Below are positions 33,316-42,391 of a DNA stretch of 64,000 bases, piece after piece; the first letter of the stretch is position 1; each line of letters starts with the position of its first letter. The notes beneath the pieces were generated by a model that ran no database searches, had not been told where the DNA came from, and worked only from the letters and a program-made list of their open reading frames with translations. The stretch lies in NCBI RefSeq assembly GCF_048544455.1, contig NC_133532.1, forward strand, positions 17,982,948 to 18,046,947. The letters run 5' to 3'. This DNA is from Silene latifolia. Its lineage: Eukaryota > Streptophyta > Magnoliopsida > Caryophyllales > Caryophyllaceae. Both the position numbers and the translations under genes were made by a program.

Positions 33316-35432
33316 ATGGGAGCAAAGAAACGCCCTACATCCCAGAAAGCTGCTGCTGCCGAGCCTGAACCTACAAACGTTCAGGAAGAGGAAGTGATGG
33401 AGATTGATCCTCCCGCTCGTCTTTGTTGCTTTTAAGTACCAGGATTCCATTTTCACCGCCCTTCAATCTTTGGATCCCTACTTTCCTGAAGAGAACTTGT
33501 TGAAAACAAATTATGACAAGATATTAAGGGAGAAGAAAATAATTCTGAATCAACCGAGGTATGGATTCTCGAGTCTTGTCCGATTAGGGCTAATCGGGTA
33601 TCACCGGTTGGTTCTGTATTTTCGAGTGGGCATTCAAAGTCGGTTGTAAGTTACCTTTTACTCCCTTAATGATTGACACCATCCGTGCTATGGAAGTGTC
33701 ACCTTTCCAGATTATGCCGATGGTTTGGAAACTTGTTCATTCCATAGAAAATTTATGCGCTAAACACAATCTTGTGATTACTCTCAATGATATTAAGGCA
33801 GTATATCATTTTAAAAATCCTTCTGTTGGTCGTTTTAATTTGAGAATTAAGTCAAAGATGACTCCATTGATTACTAACCTGGATTCTGGAGACGACAAGA
33901 GTTGGGCAAAGACTTTCCTGTTTATCCGGACTGAGACTCGGGATCAAAGCTTTGATTACCCGAGATATCCTCCTTTGGAGAGTGGTAGGTTTCTGTACTT
34001 TTATTTTGTAGTTATATTGAATAAGAGTGAGGTACATAAGTCTTACCTGTATATTTTGTTTCTGTAATGTTTGTAGCTCCTGATTGGAATCACGATCCTC
34101 TAGATGAAGAGGCTATTGCAAGGATAGATGCTTTCCTTGCCATTCCTGAGGAAGAGAGGGCCAGCCAGCTTGCTTGGGCGGGGAATTGTTGCTCCCGGTA
34201 TATGAAGACCAAGCCGATGGGGTTAAAGTACCCAAAGGCAAGCCTAGTTCTCTTTGCTCTTTCTGTACGTCTTCGCTTGCTTTTATGTTGTTTGTTGTCT
34301 TCTGTTGCTTTTTGGTTTGATATTTACGTATATATTTTTTTATATATCCAGTGTTTAGATCTTCGCTAGGTGGCTAGCTTTTCGCAAAGGATTTGAAGGT
34401 GGAGTGGCTAGGATTCTTTGAGCAGTCCAAGAGCCAGGAAACTAGTGGGAGTGACAAGACTTTGGATATCCCGATTTCGATGTCCAGCCTCCTCAAGATC
34501 TCGCCGGGATAGTGTCACCGAGAGGTCGTCCAGGCTCAAAAAGAAAGAGGGAGGATGATATTCGGAAGAGGAGGAAGGAGGGAAACAGACCTATCCGGCT
34601 CGGCCACTCGGGAGTATAAGGCAAGTGCACGCTAGGATTGATGACATGGATGATGCCGGGCTCGGATAGATGAGTTTTCATGAGTTTTTCGCAAAGATGA
34701 GCGACCAACTATTGTCCGCTAGTACCCTTGATTCGTCTACCAGGGTGGTTTCTATTCTGACTTCTCTTGTAACAAGGGCTTTGAACTCGCTTCCCAAGCT
34801 AGAGAGGTTAGTTGTAGAGGGATATTTTTTAATTGTTTATGTGCTTTTTGTTTTGCCTTGTATTTGCCTAATTGATTTTGTATGTACGCAGGGGTTGGAT
34901 CTTTGGTCAAGCACGCTTGTCGGCTTAGGGACGCCTTGCCAAGGTTACCAGTTTGGAGGAAAAGTTTGGATAGGCTAAACCGTGACTCGCACTCATCCAG
35001 GGGTAATGAAGTGGTGCTCCAATCTCGTTAATGACTAAGGAGTCAACCAGGGTCGCTTATAGTTTGTGAGGTGGTGCGAAAAATCTTGAGAGAAGGTCTG
35101 TCAGTTGGAGTTGGAGGTGAGAAGCAGGCAATGCAGGATCAGTTGAAAAAGAATGAAGAGCTTTCTTTGAAAAAGGAGTTAGTGGAGGCGAGGTTGGCGA
35201 TGCGGCTCGGTACTTCTTCGGAAAAGGTCGGGTTGATGCTATGAGGGACCCGAGAACCGACCGGGCCGATTGGAATCCGGACCGAGATGAGACAGCTTTG
35301 GATGCTCAGTATCCTGATTTGGCCAACATGGGTCAAGAAGAAGAAGTGGATTCTCCTCCTTCCAAGGCAAAGTCTGGTGATCAGGAGATGGTGGATGGTT
35401 GTGAGTCGGTTACTGGCTCAAAAATAACTTAG
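33316..35432 (+). pseudogene. Antisense accessory gene of the Tat element (Transposase_28-like, with introns)
   Basis: A plus-strand gene opposite to gag-pol, starting MGAKKRPTSQKAAAAEPEP at 33316. After a frame change (about 33405) comes a globular region (ALQSLDPYFPEEN; later AMEVSPFQIMPMVWKLVHSIENLCAKHNL). This resembles the Pfam Transposase_28 'putative gypsy type transposon' family, seen as antisense frames in plant gypsy elements. A likely GT-AG intron runs from 33987 to 34076; a second possible intron has a GC donor (about 34236-34349). The C-terminus (35100-35432) is charged and coiled-coil-like, ending in an acidic tail (EEEVDSPPSKAKSGDQEM). Function unknown. Several frame shifts break it. 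Confidence 0.72.
33987..34076 (+). other. Probable intron in the antisense gene
   Basis: Donor AGTG|GTAGGT and acceptor TTTGTAG|CTCC separate a frame ending PRYPPLESG from one beginning PDWNHDPLDEEAIARIDAFL. The intervening sequence is T-rich. Prediction from splice signals only. Confidence 0.6.
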
Positions 35433-35449
35433 TTTTTTCTTTTGGGTTT

Positions 35450-35550
35450 TGGTCTATCCAGGGGGAATGTCCCTGGAATGAATATTTAGAGTATATCAGA
35501 AACTTTTTTGGCTCATCCAGGGGGGATGTCCCTGGAATGGATGGTTATTA
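35450..35550 (+). repeat. Short repeat between convergent genes of the Tat element
   Basis: CCAGGGGGGATGTCCCTGGAATG-like unit occurs twice (about 35457 and 35515), each a palindrome CCAGGG-GATGT-CCCTGG. It lies between the 3' ends of the antisense gene and pol. A terminator or RNA hairpin role is possible, but this is inference. Confidence 0.55.
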
Positions 35551-36137
35551 GGTAGGGCCAATTATTTTGGGTGAATAAATATTTGGTCTTTGTTTTGCTT
35601 CTTTTTGTGTTTTGACAAAGTACTTTTGTGATGTTAGACGTGTACTGGATCTGGCCAGTTATATGATTGGATCAGGCCAATTTTTTCGACCGGATGGATC
35701 GGCGGTTATTCGATCGGATCGTGGCCGGTTTAATGTGTTATGGGTGGGGTTGTTGCCTGCGGAGGGCTTATGTCCCTTGCTGCCTGGGAGGGCTTATGAC
35801 CCATTTATGTCTGATCTAGGAATAGATTTTCCAGGTTTGTATGTTATGTTGAGCTCAATATTTAAAGGCCTATTTTGCAAGTTGAATTTTGGATATCGTT
35901 GATATTTGGTGGGGGTGGCCCCAATCTTTAAGATTTGTTTTTAAATAAGATGCAATATGTAAAACAAGTGTTGAAGATTTCACTAAGTAATTATGAGAGT
36001 ATAGGTAAGTACTTGGGCACATAATTGGAAGAAATCATATACGGCATTTATTCATATAATTGCAAGTATCATACATGTAGTTTTCAGGCAAGAAGTGTTT
36101 AAAGTGAAAAGTTATACCTGGATTGTGCAAATATATT

Positions 36138-37450
36138 CTATATGTGAAATAGTTTTAAGTGTGTAATATTCCAAGCTCTTGGGATCATCTCTCCGTCCAG
36201 GGTTTGTAGTCTATAAGCTCCCTGGCCGACTATTGAATCAATCAGATAGGGGCCTTCCCAGGTTGGGGCCAATTTGCCAGCATTCTTCTCTTTTGTGTTT
36301 TGGAATACTTTCCTGAGAACGAGGTCTCCTACCCTGAACACCCTGGCTTTGACAGTCTTGTTGTAGCTTCTTGCAACTCTTTGCTGGTATGCTGCTAATC
36401 TGATGCTTGCTGCATCTCTTAGCTCTTCTGTTAAGTCCAGGCTATCCTCCATTAGAGGTATGTTGTTTGTTGTTGTGTTCAAGGCTACATCCTGGCCGAT
36501 GGAATGTCCACCTCACCGGTATTATCGCTTCACATCCATAGACCAAGGAGTAGGGGTTTGGCCAGTGGATGTTTTAGGCGTGGTTCACACCCCAAAGGAC
36601 CAGGGGGAGCTCTTCACCCATCTACCTTTTCTTCTTTCCAGCTTTTTCTTTATGCGGTGATCACCACTTTATTATCGGATTCTTTTTGACCGTTGGCTTT
36701 TGGATATCCTGGCGTGGATGTTACCAGATTGATGTTCCATTGGGCACGCAGTAAGGTCATTGTTCTTTTTCCCACAAATTGTGTGCCATTGTCGCATACT
36801 ATTTCAGAGGGGATGCCATATCTACATATGATATTATGTTTGATGAATGCTATGACATCTTTCTCCTTGACTTGCCTGTATGATTCAGCTTCTATCCACT
36901 TGGAGAAGTAGTCAGTCATTGCTAGCATGAAAACTTTCTGTCCGGGTGCTTGAGGTAGTTTTCCTACTATATCCATGCCCCACTTCATAAATGGCCAGGG
37001 TGCGGATATGGAATGTAGTTCCTCAGATGGCTGATGGATGTATGGTCCGTGAATCTGACAGGCTTTGCATTTAGAGCTAAAATCCAGGCAATCGGCTCTT
37101 AAGGTGGGCCAATAATATCCCGTTTCGAGTACTTTGCTTGCCAGGCTTCTTCCACCTTTGTGATTTCCACAAGATCCTTCATGGATTTGATAATATCTGT
37201 TCGCCTTCCGTGGTTCCAGGCATCTGAGGTAAGGTCCGGCCTGCGATTTCTTAAAAAGCACGTTGTCAATAATAGTATACGAAGCAGCTTTTATTTTCAG
37301 TGCTCTGGCATCTTGTTTATTTAAGGGTAGGATTCCCTGTTGTAGCCAGTCATAGTAAGGTTTCGTCCAAGAATTAGCAATGTAGATTGGGAAACTTTCA
37401 TCTTGTTTGTTTATTGCAGGTTCTAATAAATGCACAATGGGTATTTTGTC
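36138..37450 (-). pseudogene. Tat integrase, no chromodomain
   Basis: An HHCC zinc-binding region (His in HEGSCGNHKG, then CKACQIHGP) is followed by the core with MDIVGKLPQAPG, VCDNGTQF and a final Glu segment near 36660, the D-D-E triad of retroviral-type integrases. The C-terminal part lies in a new frame (36138-36482: VGDLVLRKVF, GKLAPTWEGPYLI, RAWNITHLKLFHI). There is no chromodomain, as expected of Tat. The frame break between 36482 and 36650 separates core from tail. Confidence 0.9.
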
Positions 37451-37469
37451 AAAATCAAGGGGACTAAAG

Positions 37470-37790
37470 TTGGACCCTAGGCCGGCTAAGGCATCGGCCT
37501 GGGTATTTAAGTCCCTGGAAATTTGGTCAATATTAAAGTTTTTAAACTTTGATTTTAGCATTTGAACAACATCTAGATAAAGCATCATTTTGGGGTCTTT
37601 TGCAGTATATATGCCATTTACCTGGTTGGAGACAAGAAGGGAATCAGTGCGTACCTTTAAATTTTGCACACCAAGATCAATACATACCTTTAATCCGGCT
37701 ATCAGGGCTTCATATTCTGCCTCATTGTTGGTGGCCTCAAATGCACAGCTTATAGCCTGTACTATCTTATCCCCCTGTGGTGATTTTAGT
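37470..37790 (-). pseudogene. Tat second, archaeal-type RNase H (aRH)
   Basis: Includes an EAEYEALIAGL-type segment around 37690-37725, then VCIDLGVQNLKVRTDSLLVSNQV and FNIDQISRDLNTQADALAGLGS. This is the pattern of the archaeal/plant-type RNase H acquired by the Tat lineage (as in Ogre and Grande relatives). A second RNase H beside the ancestral one supports lineage assignment. It shares its open frame with integrase downstream. Confidence 0.85.
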
Positions 37791-37879
37791 ACTACACCTA
37801 GGCCTGTGCCCCTTGTGTTGGCTGCTCCATCGACAAATAGGGTCCATTCTAGGTCCGTTTGGTCGCCGGTCGGGTTTAT

Positions 37880-38320
37880 TTACTTCTTTTATTAGGTCGG
37901 GTTCTAGGGTCGGACTAAAATCACCCACAAAATCTGCTAATGCTTGTGACTTAATTTCTTTGTCCTTGGTTCAAACGTTATATTGTATGTGCTTTGGATC
38001 GACCATTTGCACATTCGTCCAGGACAATTCGGTCTCCTAAGTACGGACTTAATAGGAAGATTTGTTCGACTATTATAGGGTGACTTTCAAAATATGGTCT
38101 TAATTTTGTGCAACTCATTATTAAAGCTAAAACATATTTTTCTAGTAGGCCATACCGATCTCTCGCATCCAAAGAGACTTTTACTTACATAATAGACAGT
38201 GGTGTTGTTGTCCGTCCGCTTCTTTGACCAGGACGCACCGATTTAGCTGTGGATCGACAGGTATACTGTCGGGGTTCATCTTTGACTGGTTTTGCCAGCA
38301 AGGGGGAGAAGATAGATATA
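37880..38320 (-). pseudogene. Tat RNase H (gypsy type)
   Basis: Follows RT directly. Recognisable are YGLLEKYVLALIMSCTKLRPYFESHPI and a reading near 37985-38000 ending in the substrate-grip segment. Early catalytic residues lie in a garbled frame near 38200. Degrades RNA in the RNA-DNA hybrid. Confidence 0.75.
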
Positions 38321-39351
38321 TTTTCAAGTCTTCAAAGGCACTGATGATCGGGGTCCATTGAAAGTCATTGTTCTTCCTTAGCAGGTTATAGAATGATTTG
38401 CATCTTTCTGATGATCTTGAAATGAATCTGTTCAGGGCCGCTATTCTTCCATACTTTTGTATGTCTTTGACTGTTTTTGGTGGTTCTAGCTCCAGGATAG
38501 CTTTGATCTCGCTCGGGTGGCTTCTATTCCTCTTTTTGTCACCATGTAGCCCAGAATTTGCCTCTTGAGACTCAAGTGGCATTTTTGTGGGTTGAGTTTC
38601 ATATTGAATTTCTCCAGTATTTGAAAGGCTACTTCCAGGTCTTTGACGTGGTCTTCGCCTTTTTTGATTTGACTACCATGTCATCTATGTAGACTTCCAT
38701 GGTGTCTCCTATCTGATCTTTGAACATCATGTTGACTAGCCTTTGGTAGGTTGCACCTGCATTTTTAATCCAAAGGGCATAGCAAAAGATAACAATATAT
38801 ACCTCTTTCAGTGATGAAAGTCTGTGCTTTCCTGGTCTGTTTGGGTGCATTTTTATCGGTTGAATTCGCCGAGGCATCCATGAATGTCAACATTTCGTGG
38901 TCTGTAGTGGCATCTACCATTGCATCGATGTGTGGTAGGGGAAATGGATCTTTTGGGCAGGCTTTGTTTAAGTCGGTGTAATCTACACAGACTCTCCATT
39001 TGCCATTTTTCTTTTGGACGACTACCACGTTTGCAAGCCGGTCGGTACATCACTTCACGATCATTCCCATGTCCAGAGCTTGTCAACTTCTTGGTTGATG
39101 ATTTCATGCCTCTCTGCAGCAAATTTTTTCTCTTTTCTTTGTACAGGCTTAAAGGATTTGTCAATGTTCAACTTATGAGTAATAACATCAGCATCTATAC
39201 CAGTCATATCAAAATGTGACCATGCAAAACAAGACATTTTAGTTTTGAGAAAGCTGACCAGATTTGGTCTGATTGAGTCGGGTGCATCTGACCCTACAAG
39301 TACTTTTCTGTCAGGGAATTCTGGGTCTAATATGACTTCTCCTGTTTCCAT
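38320..39351 (-). pseudogene. Tat reverse transcriptase
   Basis: Three overlapping minus frames carry the RT. First METGEVILDPEFP through the finger region (39061-39351). Then KKNGKWRVCVDYTDLNKACPKDPFPLPHID (38765-39028). Then YQRLVNMMF with the catalytic VYIDDM (38629-38877). The thumb/connection FNRFISRSSERCKSFYNLLRKN follows near 38380-38450. Frame shifts separate the pieces, but all catalytic motifs are present. Confidence 0.9.
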
Positions 39352-39428
39352 CTGTGTTTGTGCTATGTATTCTTCCCTGACAGGTGACTTTAATTGCTAT
39401 GCAAGGGACTTACCTGACTTTGAGGGTT

Positions 39429-39830
39429 TCAAAGCCCGAGTGTAACATTCTGAGCAGATCCTTTGTTCTCCTCTCGATGGTGGTTATCCCCCATTCTCGT
39501 TGGAATTTTCACGCATTGATGGTATGTTGATGGGATTGCTTTGACATTGTGGATCCATGGTCCGCCCAGGATTACATTATATGAGGATAAGCAATCCATT
39601 ACTCCAAATCTCTCGTATGAAGCCACGCCCTCCACATAGGTAGGCAAGCTGATTTCTCCTAGGGTGTTTTTTGTTTCTCCATCGAATCCAACCAGGACGC
39701 TGGATTTCTTTATGATCTTGCTTTCGTCTATCTTCATAGCTTTAAGGACATCAAGCATCACCAGGTTGATTGAGCTTCCTCCATCTATCAGGATTCTTGA
39801 TACTTTGGTCCGTGCCGATTTGCATTGTGA
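39429..39830 (-). pseudogene. Tat aspartic protease
   Basis: The region just upstream of 39761 on the minus strand gives Ile-Asp-Gly-Gly-Ser-Ser, the active-site loop (D-S/G-G-S/A). It continues as MLDVLKAMKI, GEISLPTYVEG and YNVILGGPWIHNVKAIPST, the conserved flap and C-terminal segment of gypsy proteases. The protease cleaves the gag-pol polyprotein. The frame ends early at 39429, next to RT. Confidence 0.84.
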
Positions 39831-40072
39831 TTACCAGTTGTCATGGTGTAGACCCGATATTCCTTGCGGATCCGAGTCATCAAAGGTAATAGCAGGCAAT
39901 GACTCGGGCCTGGAAGGAGGTTGGAGTCCGGATTCCCCTGGATATTCTCTTCGTCGCAGAGTCGGTCGACCACGATTTCGATCCTCCATTTATGAATTTG
40001 ACTTCATAGATGGGAGGAGGAGGAGGAGGATCTCTCGCCGCTTCCGGGTCTCTCTTATTTTGTCCTTCTTCT

Positions 40073-41423
40073 TTATTCTTTGGTCGCCGGATTATATCTT
40101 TCAAGTAGCCTTTCTTTAGAAGATATGCCACTTGTTTCCGAGTGAATGCATTCTTTCGTGGTGTGTCCGATGTCCCGATGGAAGTCACACCATCTTGTTG
40201 GATCTTTCCTGGGGTTGTCGGATTTCTTTGGCCATCTGACCGTATCTCCCAGGTTTTCCAGGCGTTTGATTAATCCTGCAGTATTAATAGAGAAGTTATA
40301 TTCAGGGATAGTTGGGAGGCTAGAGAGGTTACCTTTATGTTCTTGTGCCATATTGACTTCGGATCGTTCGGGCCCGGAATAGGGTGCCGATCCGGGATTG
40401 CCTCCTTTCGGTAGGAGCTTTTCCGTTAGTATGTCCATAGCCCCGCTTTCCTCCGGATGAGTTCGTCCCGAAGTTGAGGTCCTCTTCTAACCGACATGCT
40501 CTAAGGCGATGGATTGAACAGTGGCAAAGGTTGGGCATGCTTTCTTGGTTAGATCTGCATAGATGTCACTGTCAAGCAAGACTCCTTGCCCGAATGCTTC
40601 TCTCTTTGTTTCTTCATCACATCCGGGAATGGCCACCTTTTCTTTGACAAATCTAGCCAGAATTCCTTCGAGAGATTCTTGGAAGTTGCTTTATCCTGAA
40701 AAGGTTGCTTGGTCTTTTGGCCATATCTCTCGCTACTTGCGAATTGTTGATTGAAGGCATTGATCAATTCCGCAAAATTCTTGATACCTCCATTTGGGAG
40801 ATTGATGAACCATTGTAATTTTTGCTCGATCGGGGTTGTGCCAAAGCCTTTGCACATGCAGACTTGCCTCGAGTTCACTTTGGGTATTGAGGCGACCAAC
40901 ATTTTTGTTTGAATATGGCAACATGATTTTGTGAATCGAAGTTCCATCATAAGTTCTCATGGATGGGACAAGAATTTCTTGGGTAGATCAATCTTTGCAA
41001 TTTCATCGCAAAGGGTGAATCCGCAAAGTGTCAATTTCTACTTCAGCCAAAGTGGTCCGGTACTCCGGGTATATTTTCTATTTTGTTGTGGAGTTTTTGG
41101 ATTTCTTGAAGCATGGCCATCATTATTGCGGCTTGATTTTGTTTGTCTCATCATTGGGGATGGTTGGAGTGCCGGATAATGTATCCTTCTCCGGGGTTCC
41201 AAAATTAGAGAAGTCTATGTTTTTGATGATGGATGAGAATGGGGTTCCTGGTTCGAATCTGGTTTTGGAGCCCGAAGCCTGATTTTCCAATTTCTTCGTG
41301 CTAGACTCGATTCCTTCACTGTTGATTTTGCCACCGAGCTGCTTTCGCTTTCTTGGATTGTTTCCAATTCCTTGATTTTGGCAGAGCGACCGCTAATTGT
41401 TGTTCAGCGGTGAGTTCCACCAT
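40073..41423 (-). pseudogene. Tat gag, frame-broken
   Basis: Capsid/nucleocapsid protein region. The likely start ATG is at 41423 (MVELTAEQQLAV). The core QWFINLPNGGIKNFAELINAFNQQF (about 40730-40810) is the Retrotrans_gag signature. A variant zinc knuckle CDFHRDIGHTTKEC (CX2HX4HX4C), characteristic of Tat/Athila gags, lies near 40150-40200. At least four frames are needed to follow it, so no full-length product is encoded as written. Confidence 0.85.
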
Positions 41424-41485
41424 TTTTGTGTGTGAATATTAATTGAAAGATAATAAGGAGAATTTTATTGGTTGAAGAACTAGAT

Positions 41486-41503
41486 GCCCCACGGTGGGCG
41501 CCA
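41486..41503 (-). other. Tat element primer-binding site
   Basis: On the minus strand TGGCGCCCACCGTGGGGC begins two bases inside the 5' LTR. The TGGCGCC start is the type used by Tat/Athila-like elements; the exact tRNA was not identified. Confidence 0.82.
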
Positions 41504-41505
41504 AT

Positions 41506-42222
41506 TGTTTTAGCAGGATTTTCTGAAGGGATCCGGCTTAGTTATATAGTGATCGTGGTATCTAGTTCAATAAGATTAGGATGGTATATGTAAGTGATAA
41601 AGAAAGAAATAAGTATAAAGAATAACGTTTTTATTATTTTGATAGTAGGGCACAATGTTGTATCAATATTTGAATGCTTAAGAGTAAAAGATAAAGTGTA
41701 GATAAAATTAACTAATCACGAATATCCTTTACAATTGTTAAATTCTCCTATTTATAGTACTCTACTGCCCTTCCAACGTTACAATGAATAACGTTATAAA
41801 TGTATAACGTTCTCCCCAAAGATAGGAGTTGTTCTTAGGAATAATAGGGCATGCTTCCTATTAGTTCGCTTGACCCGTTCTCAACTCAACCAATCTTTAG
41901 CCTTTTCTCCTCTTTCCGTCGCATTCATGGACTAAATAGTCTTAGGCTTGGACTTGGTCTTCCTTGAGAATAGGGCATGGTTATCTGGCTTATACAATCG
42001 CATTTCCTGTTTATCTGCTTAATCCAGGCTGTATCTAGTACTCCGCCAAGCTATAATATACTGACTATCAGGCTTCCTTTCCAGGATTTAGTAGTCTTCT
42101 TGCCATAATATTCTTCAAGAACTAAATAGTAGTCGATTTGTCCTGTTCTGTCTTGATCAATCACCCTTTGCCGAAGTCAAAGCCAAAGTTATGGTCGATC
42201 AGCTAAACCGCTGGGCCTAACA
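41506..42222 (-). repeat. Tat element 5' LTR
   Basis: 717 bp on the minus strand from TGTTAGGCCC to GCTAAAACA. A 12-bp length difference and most mismatches with the partner cluster at CAG/CTG/CCGG sites. Confidence 0.94.
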
Positions 42223-42312
42223 AAATTATTGAGAGGCAAGGGTACTTGTTACTTCTCACAATATAATGGCGTATACTCTAACTAATTAATTAATGTTTTG
42301 ATGATTTTGAAG

Positions 42313-42391
42313 CATGGAGAAGGTTTTAAAAAGGTATGAGAGATATTGTTATGAAGAAAGACAACTAACTTCAAATGATCCAGATTCACAG
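42313..42391 (+). CDS. MADS-box gene exon 2 (I region)
   Basis: 79 nt, acceptor TTTTGAAG|C, donor CACAG|GTATCA. The first base completes a codon begun in exon 1 (phase 2), then [20 protein letters not shown] and NDPDSQ. Confidence 0.93.

Larger units (their letters stand above)
32258..42222 (-). mobile_element. Ty3/gypsy retrotransposon, Tat lineage, with antisense accessory gene
   Basis: LTRs at 32258-32962 and 41506-42222 enclose 8.5 kb, flanked by 5-bp duplications AAATT (32253-32257 and 42223-42227). The TGGCGCC primer site beside the right LTR sets the minus orientation. Order on that strand is gag, protease, RT, RNase H, a second archaeal-type RNase H, integrase without chromodomain, then a plus-strand accessory gene before the 3' LTR. 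The dual RNase H plus antisense gene is a Tat-lineage arrangement (as in Grande and Retand families). All genes carry frame breaks. Confidence 0.93.
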
